Of a DNA stretch of 64,000 bases, positions 31,262 through 63,459 are shown one piece after another. The position numbers were made by a program, and so were the translations under genes. Under the pieces are notes generated by a model that was given only the letters and a program-made list of their open reading frames with translations, had not been told where the DNA came from and did not search any database. The DNA is from Sorex araneus. Lineage: Eukaryota; Chordata; Mammalia; Eulipotyphla; Soricidae. Location: NCBI RefSeq assembly GCF_027595985.1, contig NC_073307.1, forward strand, positions 48,090,509 to 48,154,508, written 5' to 3'. Positions within the stretch are counted from its first letter, which is position 1. The number at the start of each line of letters is the position of its first letter.

Positions 31262-34200
31262 TAACTTTTGAATTTTTTTTATTAGTGAATCACCGTGAGG
31301 TACAGTTACAGACTTACAACTTTTCATGCTTGTGTTTCAGTCATACAATGCTTGAGTACCCATCCCTCCACCAGTGCCCATTCTCCAGTATCCCTACCAC
31401 CCCACCACCCTATTCCTCCCACCCCACCCCGCCTCTGTGGCAGGGAATTCCCTTCTGTTCTCTCTCTCCTTTTGGGTGTTGTGCTTTGCAATAGAGGTAT
31501 TGAGTGGCCATCGTATTTGATCCACAGTCCACTTTCTGCGTGCATCTCCCATTCCCAGCGGGTCCTTGAACCACACTTTACCCGGTGTTCCCTTCTCTAT
31601 CTGAGCTGCCTTTTCCTCCAGCGTGTGAGGCTGGCTTCCAAGCTGTGGAGCCAACCTCCTAGTACTTATCTCTACTATTCTTGGGTGCTAGTCTCCCATT
31701 CTGTTACTTTATATTCCACAGATGAGTGCAATATTTCTATGTCTCTCTCTCTTTTTGACTCACTTCACTTAGCATGATACCTTCCATGTCGATCCACTTA
31801 TATACAAAAGTCATGACTTCATCTTTTCTAACAGCTGCATAGTATTCCATTGTGTAGATGTACCAGTCATCTGTTCTTGGGCACTCGGGTTTTTTTCCAG
31901 ATTCTGGCTATTATAAACAGTGCTGCAATGAACATTCGAGTGCAGATGTCATTTCAACCATACTTTTTTTGCCTCTCTGGTATATATTCCCAGGAGTGGT
32001 ATTGCTGGGTCAAATGGGAGCTCAATTTCTAGTTTTTTGAGAAGCGTCCATACTGTTTTCCAAAAGGGCTGAACCAGTTGGCATTCCCACCAGCAGTGAA
32101 GGAGAGTCCAGTTCCTTTCTCCCCACATCTGCACCAACACCGGTTGCTTTTGTTCTTTTGGATGTATGTGGGCCAGTCTCTGTGGTGTGAGGTGATAGTT
32201 GTTTTGATCTGCATCTCTCTGATGATTAGTGATGAAGAGCATTTTTTTCATGTGCCTTTTTGCCATTCCTATCTCTTCTTTGAGAAAGTTTCTGTTCATT
32301 TCATTGCCCCATTTTTTGATGGGGTTGGATGTTTTCTTCTTGCAGATTCCAACCAGTGCCTTGTATATCCTTGATATCAACCCATTATCAGATGTGTATT
32401 GGGTGAATATCCTTTCCCATTCTGTAGACTGACTTTGTATTCTGGTCACTGTATCTTTTGTGGTGCAGATGCTTCTTAGTTTAAGATAGTCCCATTTGTT
32501 TATCTCTATTTCCACTTGGTTAGTCCGTGGCATGTCATCTTTGAAGATACCGTTAGCTTCAATGTTGTGGAGGGTTTTGTCGACCATGTCTTCAATGTAC
32601 CTTATGGGTTCTGGTCTGATGTTGAGGGCTTTAATCCATTTTGATCTGATTTTTGTGCATGGTGTTAGGCCGAGGTCTAAACCCATTTTTTTACATGTGG
32701 TTGTCCAGTTATGCCAGCACCATTTGTTAAAGAGGCTTTTTTTGCTCCACGTCATGTCTTGCTCCCTTATCAAAGATTAGATGTTCATACATTTGAGGTT
32801 GTGTGTAGGGATATTCCACCCTGTTCCATTGGTCTGCGGCTCTGCCTTTGTTCCAGTACCATGCTGTTTTAATTGTTACCGCTTTGTAGTAGAATTTGAG
32901 GTTGGGGAGGGTGATGCCTCCCATTGTCTTTTTCCCAAGAATTGCTTCAGCTATTCGTGGGCGTTTATTGTTCCATATGAATTTTAGGAGTGCTTGATCC
33001 ATTTCTTTGAAGAATTTCATGGGTATCCTAATAGGGATCGCATTGAATCTGTATAGTGCTTTGGGGAGTATTGCCATTTTGACAATGTTAATTCTTCCTA
33101 TCCATGAGCAGGGAATAGGTTTCCATTTCCTCGTGTCCTCTTTTATTTCGTGGAGTAGCGTTTTATAGTTTTCCTTGTAGAGATCCTTTTCCTCCTTAAT
33201 TAGACTGATTCCGAGGTATTTGATTTTCCGGGGCACGATTGTGAATGGAATTGTTTTTTTATGTCACTTTCTTCTGTCTTGTTATTTGTGTATAGGAAGG
33301 CCATGGATTTTTGGGTATTGATTTTATAGCCTGTGACTTTACTGTACAAGTCTATTGTTTCTAGGAGTTTCTTGGTAGAGGTTTTAGGATTCTCTGGGTA
33401 TAGTATCATATTATCTGAGAATAGTGAGAGCTTGATTTCTCCCTTTCCTATATGGATGCCCTTAATGTCTTTATCTTGCCTAACTGCTATTGCAAGTACT
33501 TCCAGTACTATACTGAACAGAAGTGGTGAGAGTGGGCATCCTTGTCTTGTCCCTGATCTTAGAGGGAAGGCCCTTAGTTTTTCTCCATTGAGGATAATAC
33601 TTGCCATAGGTTTGTGGTAGATGGCTTTGACTATCTTGAGGAAAGTTCCTTCTAAACCCATTTTGGTGAGTTTTCATCATAAATGGGTGTTGGATCTTGT
33701 CAAATGCTTTCTCTGCATCTATTGATATGATCATGTGGTTTTTATCTTTACTTTTGTTGATATGATGAATTATGTTGATTGGTTTTCGAATGTTAAACCA
33801 TTCTTGCAACCCCTGGATGAATCCCACTTGGTTGTGGTGTATGATCTTTTTGATGAGTTGTTGGATTCTATTTGCTAATATTTTGTTGAGGATCTTCGCA
33901 TCTGTGTTCATCAGGGATATTGGTCTGTAGTTTTCCTTGTTCGTGGTGTCTTTGTTTGCTTTTGGTATTAGGTAGATATGTGCCTCATAGAAACTGGGAG
34001 TTCCTCAAATTGATTTCTTCAATTTCCTGGAAAAGCTTGAGGAGGACTGCCAACAGGTCCTCTTTAAATGTTTGGAAGAATTCGTTAGTGAATCCACCTG
34101 GGCCTTGGCATTTGTTTTTGGGAAGACTTTTGATTAAAATTTCAATTTCCTTGATATTAATGGATCTATTCAGGTATTCCAAGTCTACTTGGTTCAGTCT

Positions 34201-34600
34201 TGGGAGGTGATAGGAATCCAGGAATTTATCCATTTCTTCTAGGTTCTCTTGTTTTGTGGCATACAGTCTCTGATGATCTTTTGAATTTCATTAGTTTCTG
34301 TTGTGATGTCCCCTTTTTCATTTCTGATTCGGTTTATTAGGGTTCTCTCTCTTTCTTTGTGAGTCTTGCTAGTGGTTTATCAACCTTGTTTATTTTCTCA
34401 AAGAACCAGTTCTTGGTTTCATTGACCTTTCGGATTGTTTTTTGAGTTTCCATGCCATTAATTTCTGCTCTAAGTTTTATTATTTCCTTCCTTCGGCCGG
34501 GTTGGGGTTCCTTTTGTTGATCTTTTTCTAAGGTCTTGAGCTGTGAAGTCAAGTTATCTATGTAGGCCCTTTCTTCCTTCTTGTAACTTGTGAATTTTAT
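31262..34600 (-). mobile_element. 5'-truncated L1 with inactivated ORF2 (reverse)
   Basis: About 3.3 kb from the T-tract at 31272 and L1 3' UTR through ORF2. Frames in four or more pieces give the region before RT (34337-34552), RT domain (33200-34233) and C-terminal domain (31949-32773). RT landmarks [20 protein letters not shown] and [13 protein letters not shown] are readable, but the catalytic FADD motif reads FSDN (near 33411-33422). Frameshifts at about 33240, 33660 and 32730 also break it, and the endonuclease domain is absent through truncation. It is less intact than the L1 at 11925. Confidence 0.93.
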
Positions 34601-34603
34601 GTC

Positions 34604-34772
34604 TTTTTATTTTCATTTTGCTTTTTGGGTCACACCTGGCAATACTCAGGGGTTACTCCTGGTTCTGCACTCAGGAATTAACTCTGGCAATGCTCAGGGG
34701 GACATATTGGATGCCGAAGATTGCCGCATTCAAGGCAAATGCCCTACTCCTGTCCTATTACTCTGCCCCTGT
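34604..34772 (-). mobile_element. SINE type A, reverse, at the L1 5' end
   Basis: tttgctttttgggtcacacc to cctattactctgcccc; abuts the truncated end of the L1. Confidence 0.9.
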
Positions 34773-34875
34773 TGAGCTTTATGTGGGTTAATGTTGGAGG
34801 TTTAGATTTCCAGTTAATACTTAAGAACTGATGAGATTGGGCACGTTCAGGGTGGTATGGCCATAGATTGGAGCA

Positions 34876-35135
34876 TGGGGCTGGAGCCATAGCACAGCCG
34901 GTAGGGCGTTTACCTTGCACGCGGCTGACCTGGGTTCGATTCCTTCGTCCCTCTAGGAGAGCTCGGCAAACTACCAAGAGTATCCCACCCGCATGGTAGA
35001 GCCTGGCAAGCTACCTGTGGCATATTCAATATGCCAAAAACAGTAACAAGTCTCACAATGGAGATGTTACTGGTGCCCGCTCTAGCAAATCGATGAACAA
35101 CGGGAGACAGTGCTACACTGCAGTGCTACTTAAGA
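34876..35135 (+). mobile_element. SINE type B, full length
   Basis: ggggctggagccatagcacag head, gagagctcggcaaactacc and gagcctggcaagctacctg blocks, gcatattcaatatgcc palindrome, and tctcacaatggagatgttac. Confidence 0.94.
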
Positions 35136-35639
35136 ACTGATATATTCAGTTGTTTATATCAGAGCGCTACCTGATAATAAAGCCTTTGTTTTAGACTGTT
35201 TTTCTTATTACTTGGTGCTATTAGACTATGACAAAGGGCTTTTGATCTAGTCGCTCCATTTAGTTGACTAAGGCTGTATAGGGTCAGTGAAGTACGTTTG
35301 TTGCATCCAATGGTTTCAATACGAAGTGTGTTCAGTGATAATCAGTTTAGGGTTTGGATAACTAGCTGTCAGGCTCCCAGGTCCAAGGTCTGGAGCTGGG
35401 CCATGGTGACAGGGAATGGGTAGGTGGAGTCTCAGTGCCCAGAAATACACACCTGGGCTTGGAGAAATTGAAATTCTTGATCTAAAGATCTATTGGAAAA
35501 AGTGAAATGTGTTAACACCTGAAATTCTTGAGCTTCAGAACTTGTCCTCTTTAGAAAGAGGAACAGAGCTGAAGAACAGAGCTCAGAGCTTGTGAATTAG
35601 TTGCAGGTCTTTATCCTGTTGGCAGCCTAACTTCAGTTA
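35136..35639. other. Intergenic, no gene seen
   Basis: Unique-looking; no supported ORF or repeat. Confidence 0.45.
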
Positions 35640-36312
35640 GAAATTAGGCTGTTGACTTTTACTGGGCTACCCCAGACGGGAGCAGGTGCTGTCCCTTCGC
35701 CTGTCCCCTAGGAATCCAGGCGGCTGCCATCTTCCAGAACTCAACGAAAAGTCCAGGTATGCAAATGCCAGGCCTCATGGAACAGGGCAGGAGCTGACCC
35801 CCCCCCCCCCAGGGACTCCATGAACTGCCCCTGGCTACTTATTAAGCTCCTAAATGGCCATGATCCGGAGACACACAAATCAATCCTGGAACTGAGCAGC
35901 TCGCTGCAGAGATCTCTCTGGACCCTAATTACTAAAATCTTAAAATTCCAGGAGCACACAGCCCCTCTTGTGGCTGCACAACATTATATGCTATTCATAA
36001 CAAGCAGTACAAAACAAATTGTCTAGCATTGTCTTTTTGGCAGGTTTGAGTGATGGTGGGAAAGTTCCAAATAATAATGGTGGGACTGGTGTCAAAATAT
36101 TGATTGTAATCGAAGTAGAGAGAAAGTATTGTGGAAACTGTCTGCCACACAGGCAGGGGAAAGATTGGAATGGGAGGGGGGAATACTGGGGATTTTAGGG
36201 GTGGAAAATGTGCACTGGTGGAGGGATGGGTGTTTGATCATTGTATGACCAAAACTCAAACATGCAAACTTTGTAACTGTATCTCATGGTGATTCAATTA
36301 AAAAAAAAGAAT
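35640..36312 (+). mobile_element. Composite L1-tailed element
   Basis: The body has a stretch ggccatgatccggagacaca (35858-35877) related to the ~350-390-bp units, a C14 run, and an unrelated middle. It ends with the L1-type tail gtgcactggtggagggatgg, cattgtatgacc, ctcatggtgattcaatt and A9. No ORF supports a protein. Confidence 0.6.
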
Positions 36313-36742
36313 CAAAGCCAAAATAAAAAATTAAATTAAAAATGCTTTAGAAGGAATGAAAAAAAATTAGGTTGTTTGATAGAGGTGTAACTTCAACAAC
36401 ACTGGGACCTCTGTATAAAATGAGCAAAATTATATCAAAGGGGTTTTGAATTTATATGACCTCTTGACAGCTTAAGTATCTTTCACTGTTACCTAAAATT
36501 TTTATAGGAACTTGTGTCTAACCATGTTCTTTTGCTTCTTCATGAAGTTACTGGATTACTTAGCCCCAAGAATACTTATGATTTGAGAAAATTATGGTAG
36601 AGAAACTGGTACTAAATCTAACAAACCAAAGTGTTAAAGAAGGAAAAGGAAGAAGGGAAGATGGAAAAGAACTGACAAATGATGTCGATTCGTTGCTAGT
36701 CAGGTAGAAGGAAAACCAGATGTTCTGTATTTTGAGAAGCAA
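36313..36742. other. Intergenic, no gene seen
   Basis: AT-rich, no recognised feature. Confidence 0.45.
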
Positions 36743-36965
36743 ATGGAGCGATAGCATAGTGGTAGGGCCTTCGCCTTTCACAAGGCCGACCCGTGTTCGA
36801 TTCCTCTGCCCTTTGCAGAGAGCCCGGCAAGCTACCAAGAGTATCGCGCCCGCACGGCAGAGCCTGGCAAGCTACCCATGGCATATTCGATATGCCGAAA
36901 ACAGTAACAATAAATCTCACAATAAGAGACGTTACTGGTGCCTGCTCGAACAAGTGAAGTCTGAC
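36743..36965 (+). mobile_element. SINE type B
   Basis: aaatggagcgatagcatag head; duplicated gcaagctacc blocks; gcatattcgatatgcc palindrome with one compensating change pair; ends at ctggtgcctgctcgaacaag, so the gacagtgacag end is lost. Confidence 0.92.
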
Positions 36966-38067
36966 AGGGAGGGGATCAACCTCCAGTTGCTACTGGAAAG
37001 AATACACAGACTGAGATGTAAGGAATCACAGGAAACCTTTACAAGAGTAGAATGGATTCAGAGGTGATAGAGAGGATTGAATACAAATCAATGAAGTTTT
37101 GCCGTAATGGAAGCAGAGAAATGGGGTGGTTAAAGTTAAAGAAGGATATGAAGTCATTTTCTTCTTTAAAAGGAGAAATTAGGGCCACACAGCTAGCTCA
37201 AAGGGCTGGAGTGTACATGTTTTTCATGTGGGGAGATTGTCCAGATATTTTATGGTTTCCCCTTTGTCCCAGAACCTTGGGGGAGCATCTCTCTTGAGTT
37301 GGAGTGAGCAATACTTGGGCACTGCTGAGTGTAGCCCCAAAACAGAAACAAGAAATCAGCATGCAGATGGAAATGAAGAAGAGGGAGAATTGCTGAAGAG
37401 GTAGAGAATGAAACCGAGCCAATTAAATCTGTTTTCCAGTGTAGTCCAGAAACCAATGCTGGTTCTCAGAAACTTTCCTGCTGGCTTGCAAAAAAAGGTA
37501 TTTCAATACAGTGGTGACCACTGTCCAGTCTGCAGGTGTGAAAAGGGTGAATCATTCAAGTGGTGAGGTTGGTATTAGGAGTGTGCACAGTCCACCTATA
37601 TGCAGATGGATTTAAGTGCAGATGAATCACTTGGTAGGATTGGGACCTTTTGTGTAGTGGAGAAGTTATCTTTGGACCCAGAGTAAAATGCTGGCAGGAG
37701 CATTACAATAAACTGTAAATTTTACACGATGCTTCTGGGAATGCTTATATAGCTCAAATAACACCTACTTACTTTGTAAAGAGGTTTTTTCTTTTAAGTT
37801 TTGGGTAACACCTGCAGTATTCGGAAAACTAGGTGGTGCTGGAGAATGGACCCTGGTCTTCCACACAAGAGCACACACTCCCATCCTTTGAATTATCCTC
37901 CCAGCCCCATAATATGGCTTAGGACTCATTCACTTAGAAAAATGGAAAGAAATATGCCCACCGATTTGCATAGCAAATTCCTAGAAATAACCTGTGTTCT
38001 GATGAGACGTCATGTTATTCCAATCAGATTCCATAGAGCAAACAAAACACATTAAAGCTTTGTCTTC
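36966..38067. other. Intergenic between RBM22 promoter side and DCTN4 3' end
   Basis: Contains only decayed SINE pieces (about 37295-37350 and 37800-37910). No gene recognised. Confidence 0.45.
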
Positions 38068-38073
38068 TTTATT
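38068..38073 (-). terminator. DCTN4: Candidate DCTN4 polyadenylation signal (AATAAA)
   Basis: tttatt on the + strand at the boundary between SINE-poor and SINE-containing sequence. Confidence 0.45.
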
Positions 38074-39579
38074 TTACTACATTGTTAAGCAACAAAGCAA
38101 ACCAGGAACCTGTCATTCATAAAGAATAAGGAGTGCCTCTTATTCCCCAAAGGGGCAAATAGGATGTTCTTCACAAATATGCGTGACATTTAGCTTATTA
38201 TGCCTATAAGCACTTGTAACAGAACAGTGGTAGTTAATCAAATCACAAAGCCTTAAATCTCTGAAATTGTAGTTTCAAGTGCTAATGATATCTAATTCTG
38301 TCACATCAAAATTTTGCACCTGCTCTAATATAAAAAAGGCAACAAATTATAAATTTATCAGCTGTAGACATGGAACCAATTCTTTACTACATTGTTAAGC
38401 AAAATTTTACATAGAATGCAAATTTCCATTTAAAACTATGTTGAAGAAACATTAAACCAGTGGTTCTGTTATTCTGCAGTTAATTTGGCTTCAGAAGAGA
38501 AGACATTCTATGATTTACAGTGTCTCTGCATTTTTGTGTCACATGAAGTAATGAGACCCACTAGTTCAACATTACTTAGGGGAACAAATACCAGCTACGT
38601 GCTATAAATGCGCTACAAACAGTGTACAGTCTATGCAAACGTGTAAACCTGAAGCTATTCTCTACTTCGGTGCCCATTTCCTCCACTGTTAAGTATGGAG
38701 TAGTGGTTTCAAAGTAGGCTCTAGCAAACTGCAAAATAAACATGACATTAACACTCTATGGTATCATGAAAAATGAAATCCATTTCTAGGGTCTGAAAAT
38801 TTGTCATTATATGTCTCCCTACCCCCGCCCCAACTCCTAAGAAGCTAAACCTTCTTACTGTCATATTAGAGATATGTGTTTTTTTTTTAATATACTGCAG
38901 CATATGTTATTCCGTGGAATATTGTTTCATAAATTGTCCTGACTTTAAGAAGAATACAATTTGGTATAGTTCAAAGATTTTCTAAATATTTTATCTTTCA
39001 AAGTGACCTATAGCCTATCTTAGTTTTTTTTTTCAAAAGATTTGAACTAAAAATCAGGGTAAAAGGAAATTTCTCTTTCCCCAAAGATATGGTCACTTGC
39101 TGTATTACAAAAAAAATGTGGTACAGCTGGTTTACTTTATTAGCCCCATTTTAGAAACATCACAGAATTAGGGTTAACAATTCCAGGACACAGTGAAAAT
39201 AGCATGTGTAGGTAAGTGTTCTTGGCTATTTGCTGAACTACTTTTTGGTTTACAATCAAAATGGTGTTATGTGACATCCATAAAAGTCATAAACTTAAAT
39301 ATAATTTTGGATTCAAAATTGTATTTTGTGTTTGTATTTTTTAAATAGATTTAGGCCACATATTAAATAACAAGAGCGGACTACAGAGTAATTTCCATTA
39401 TACTTAGGGAATACCAGGGAAGATGTCTTAGCATGGCTGATAGGGGTGGTCAGGGTATTTTCATTAGGAGGTTAGAACACATGTTGCATTCATGTTATAT
39501 AAATAGAGCATAACCTTTCCCAGATATTAGTGATCTCTTCACCATATTACAATTTGCTAATAATGTACCTTTATTTTTC

Positions 39580-39712
39580 TTTGTTTGTTTGGGCCACACC
39601 TAGCGATCACTTAGGGTCACCCTTAACTAAGTGCTTAGAACCCATGTGATACAAGAGGGCTCCCACATGCAAACTGTACTTCCATCCTTTGAGTTCTTGC
39701 CCCAGGCCCCTA
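39580..39712 (-). mobile_element. SINE type A, reverse, diverged
   Basis: gtttgggccacacctagcgat to ttgccccaggcccc; within the probable DCTN4 3' UTR. Confidence 0.75.
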
Positions 39713-39758
39713 GTTACCTATGTACTTTTAGAAATGATTCAGTATATTTTAAATTCCA

Positions 39759-40000
39759 GGGGTGGAGCAATAGCACAGGAGGCAGGGCATTTGCCCTGCA
39801 CACGGCTGACCCGGGTTTGATTCCTCTGTCCCTCTCAGAGAGCCTGGCAAGCTACTGAGAGTATCTCGCCCGCACGGCAGAGCCTGGCAAGCTACCCGTG
39901 ACATATTCAATATGCCAAAAACAGTTACAAGTCTCAAAATGGAGACATTACTGGTGCCCGCTCAAACAAATCGATGAACAATGGGAGGACAGTGCTTTCA
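39759..40000 (+). mobile_element. SINE type B
   Basis: ggggtggagcaatagcacagg to aaatcgatgaacaatgggag; antisense to DCTN4, in its probable 3' UTR. Confidence 0.94.
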
Positions 40001-40585
40001 ATGGAAAGAACATAGTTCAAACCATGCTAAAAACCTAGCCTCAAGTTTTCTGCATTCCAGAAGTGAACTTGTGTATCAAGTTTCACTAGGGTCTTTCCAG
40101 ATCCCAAATATTCAGAATGGTGTATTGAGTTTAAAGAGCCAGGAAGAAAGGAGTGAGACACACACAGATTGCCTCCCATGGAGAAGGTGACCCACGGATG
40201 GTAGGGCAACATTTAAATTAAATGATATTTGCACACCCCTCCTCCACCACCTCCTTCCCCCATCTCTGACATGATATGTAATCATCTGCTTTTCAAAATC
40301 TCCCTAACAGTTCACTTTTACACTGAAAAAGTTTTAGGAGCCACTGATAATTATCTTGTATTCAGTGAGATAAGGCCAAATGACAGCACCTTAAAAACGG
40401 CAGATTTCCCCAATCATCAGAAAAAGTAAGATAATGTCCACTCCTTTTTGTCAAATGGGAATTTACGAAATGATGAAACTGTGAAGGCAAGTGAAGGAAT
40501 GCTTAGACCACTCAGCACTGATTATATCTAATGGAATGCAGAAAGCAGTGGGTGCTTTAACAAGATTTACTTTCTAATTTTCTTT

Positions 40586-40715
40586 TTTTTGGCTTTTTGG
40601 GTCACCTCCCAAAATGCTCAGGTTACTCCTGGTGGTGCTTGGGGGACCATATGGGATGCCGGGGATCAAACCTGGGTCGGCTGCATGCAAGGCAAACGCC
40701 CTACTCGTGGCCCCA
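40586..40715 (-). mobile_element. SINE type A, reverse, head truncated
   Basis: tttggctttttgggtcacctc to gcaaacgccctactcgtggcccc; sense to DCTN4. Confidence 0.9.
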
Positions 40716-41090
40716 ATTTTCATTTTTAGTTTCATCTGGGAGATTGTGATCCTTTGTGGCCAAGTCTGAAGACAATACAGTCAGTGTCTCAGTGGCAAAT
40801 CTAATGGAGAGTTCTAAGGAACTTTCTTGGGGTAAACCACGCTGCTGTTATTCAACATGCAAGATTCAGTGTGGTAGACAAGTTTAGTGTCAACAGAAAT
40901 AAGAGAAAGGGAACAGCTTTGACTCTGTGTTCCCAAAGCTTACCTACTGTCCTCTCCCCTTGATGGAATAGGATTCAGTAGTGCATAAGCCCACTGTTAT
41001 CAACAAGGCCTAATGAAGTAGTGGTTTCCAAAGTTTAATGCATGTTTGTGGTGATACTGTCCTTTGGAATCTGCCTGCCAACGGAACCAT

Positions 41091-60672
<19,582 letters not shown>

Positions 60673-61094
60673 CTGCAAAATAAAGGCATTAAACAAGACA
60701 TTAATAATTTGAAACTTTCACCAAAAAATTGTTTTTGGGTCACACCCAGCAGTGCTCAGGGACCAGTCCTGGTGGGACCCTGCTCAGGCCCTGACAATTT
60801 TATTTTTATAAATACAGGTAATCTGTATTGCATTAAAATGAAATATAAACAAAAATCCTAAATCGTAGGGTCCTAGAAATTATTTAGACAAAAATGCTCA
60901 TAAAGAAATTTTCCCATTAAATATATAGCAATTAATGATGACAAACCCTTGGCGCTAGATTACACAACGGTCAGTACTAAGCATGGGAGGGACAGGGAAA
61001 GTAGTGGAGTGGGGGTGAAGGGAATACAGAGGTGACCCAGAAGACAGGGACATTGGTGGAGGGTATTTGTTACATTAACATTATAAACATATCA

Positions 61095-61265
61095 CTGTAT
61101 CATTGTCATCCCATTGCTCATCGATTTGCTCATCGATCTGCTCGAGGGGGCAACAGTAACATCTCCATTTTAAGACTGTTGTTTGTTTTTGGCATATGGA
61201 ATATGCTACAGATAGCTTGCCAGGCTCTGCCGGCGGGCGAGATACTCTCAGTGGCTTGTCGATCA
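61095..61265 (-). mobile_element. SINE type B, reverse, 5' end missing
   Basis: cactgtatcattgtcatccc, gatttgctc duplicated, gagggggcaacagtaacatc, gcttgccaggctctgcc. A local duplication catcgatttgctcatcgatctg is visible. Confidence 0.9.
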
Positions 61266-61309
61266 CCTTTATATATTTTATACTAATAAGAATTATAGTA
61301 AAAAGATGC

Positions 61310-63410
61310 TGGCAAAGGGGAAAATTACTCACAGACTACCACAGCCCAGACACCTCCCCTACCCCACTGTCTAGTCCCACACACTGGGGCAACCCAGACA
61401 CCCATACCCAGCTTAGGCTGCAGAAGTGGGCAGAGGGCATCCAGACCCCTAACTCTTCTCCAGCTCCAAAGTTACCCCACAAAACACCAAAATGACAAAA
61501 AAATCCAAGGAAATTAGCTTTTAAGCACAAGGGATAGAAGTCCTGGAGTGTCTTCAAGCCCATCAAACACGTTGATGCCATTCAAGAAGGACCTGAACAC
61601 TGTCTTTGCAACAGTGGAGGGAAAAGAAGGAAGCTCTGGAAGAGAAATTCAATCAACACAAAGAAAAAGTGACACTGAAATGGAATCAAAAGAGATGACA
61701 GACTACAGTAGCAAGTCAGTGATCTTGAAGACAAAACATAAACTAGCATCACAAAAAGGCAATTAAAAAGCAACTTTAAAAACTGGGAAAAAATATAAAA
61801 TATTTAATAGATAATAAGCTTTTTTTTTTCTGATCACAGGAATACCTGAAGGAGAGGGAAATGGGAAAGGAAGGAAAAAAAAAAGTGGAAGATAGCCAAA
61901 TCTAAAATACAAGGGAAAGAACATCAAATTCACAATTGATCTCTCATGTAAAACCATAAAAGCTAGAAGACAATGGAACGACATACTCTAAACACTGCAA
62001 GAGAAAAATCCTCAATGTAGGGTCCTCTACCCCATAAGGCTGCTATCCAGATTTGACAGAGGGATAAAAACATTCTCAAACATCAGAGACAGAGACATTT
62101 ACTACACCTAATCCAGCCCTGCAACAAAAGCCACAAGAACCCCTACAAAAACCAAGCATCTAAGAACAAAAATAACCAAAACTACCATAGAAAAATGATT
62201 AAAAAACCCTAATTTGTATTAAAAATTTCCCTGAATGTCAATGGACTAAACACTTCAATCAACGCTCCCTAGCCCCCCCCCCCCAAACAGACCAACAACA
62301 AAAAGTCAAAAACAAAGAGTTCCTACATGGCAAAAGGAAAATAGGTTAAAACTGAAAGACATCCCAGTGAATGGGAGAAAATATTCATACTCAACACATC
62401 ATATAAAGAGCTAATATCCAAGCACTTAAAAAACAATCAACAACAAAACCCCAAAACTCTACTGAAAAATGGGGAGAGGACAGGGACAGAAACTCCCTGC
62501 AGACAAACTGACAGCCATTAGGACAGGAAAAAAATGCTCATTATCACCTATTATCAGGGAAATCCAAATTAAGATGACAATGAGCTGTCATTTCACACCA
62601 ATGAGAATGGCACAGATCAAAACAACTGGGAATAATCCGTGCCAGTGGGGTTGTGGTGAGAAAGGAATCCATCACTCTTCTGAGACTGTTGCCTGCACAC
62701 CTCTGGAAAACAGAAGTTTCTCAGAAAACTAAGAATAGAGTTGCCATATGACTCAGCAATTCCATGTTTTATCTATCCCCCCAAGACACAAAAACATTCA
62801 TTCAAAAGGAAACATCATGCTATTATTCACTGCAGCACTTAAAATAAGTGCTAGGATATGGAACCAACCCAGGTGTCCAATGACAGATGAATAGATAATG
62901 AAGAAGTATACAATGGAATATTACTCAGCTGCAAGGAATAATTGTAATCATGCAATTTGCTAAACCTTGGTTGGAAAACTCAGGAGGATAGAAACTGGGT
63001 AATCTCACTTTCCAATCTGATACATACATGGAAAAAAAGGACAAGGAAATGCAAGGTATCTACAAGAGATTGCCTATATTAACGCTGTCCCTAGATTATA
63101 AACCTGAGGACAGAGAAGGAAAGAAACTGAGGAAGGAAAAACGCAAGAGGTGGATGGGAAGTGGCAGGAGTCAGGGGCAGTGGTCATACTGGTGGTATAG
63201 AGGGGAGGCATAAGTATACATTTAAACAGAGCCAACAACAGTGTAAGCATGAGATATAACTTGTAATAACCAAACTTAAAAGCCTGCTGTTGAGGAGACA
63301 GACTGGAGGGTGGCAGAGAACCTGGGCATTCTGGTAAGTTGACACTGGTTGTTGAAACACCGCATGCCTGAAACTGTTAATTATAAATCATGGTACCTAA
63401 ACTACAAAAA
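61310..63410 (+). mobile_element. HAL1-like half-L1 element
   Basis: L1 ORF1-like sequence (start MTKKSKEISF near 61492; later GIPEGEGEMGK near 61840; AIKARRQWNDI-like near 61958) is followed by the C-terminal end and 3' part of ORF2 (MRMAQIKTTGNNPCQWGCGE near 62605; typical YSAAIFTIARIW-type region near 62820). Endonuclease and reverse-transcriptase domains are missing. This is the HAL1 arrangement; a deleted old L1 is the alternative. All frames are broken. It lies in the DCTN4 intron, antisense. Confidence 0.7.
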
Positions 63411-63459
63411 TTATAATTGAAAATAAAGAGCAAAGAATTTGTACAAACCCTTAAATAAG

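Larger units (their letters stand above)
38068..41090 (-). other. DCTN4: Probable DCTN4 3' UTR
   Basis: Sequence following the DCTN4 stop on the - strand. From 38068 to 39580 it contains no SINE, in contrast to nearly every other kilobase here, which fits constrained UTR. An AATAAA on the - strand at 38068-38073 would give a UTR of about 3.0 kb. Three SINE copies sit in the proximal half. The 20-bp sequence tttactacattgttaagcaa occurs twice (38073-38092 and 38383-38402). Confidence 0.55.
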
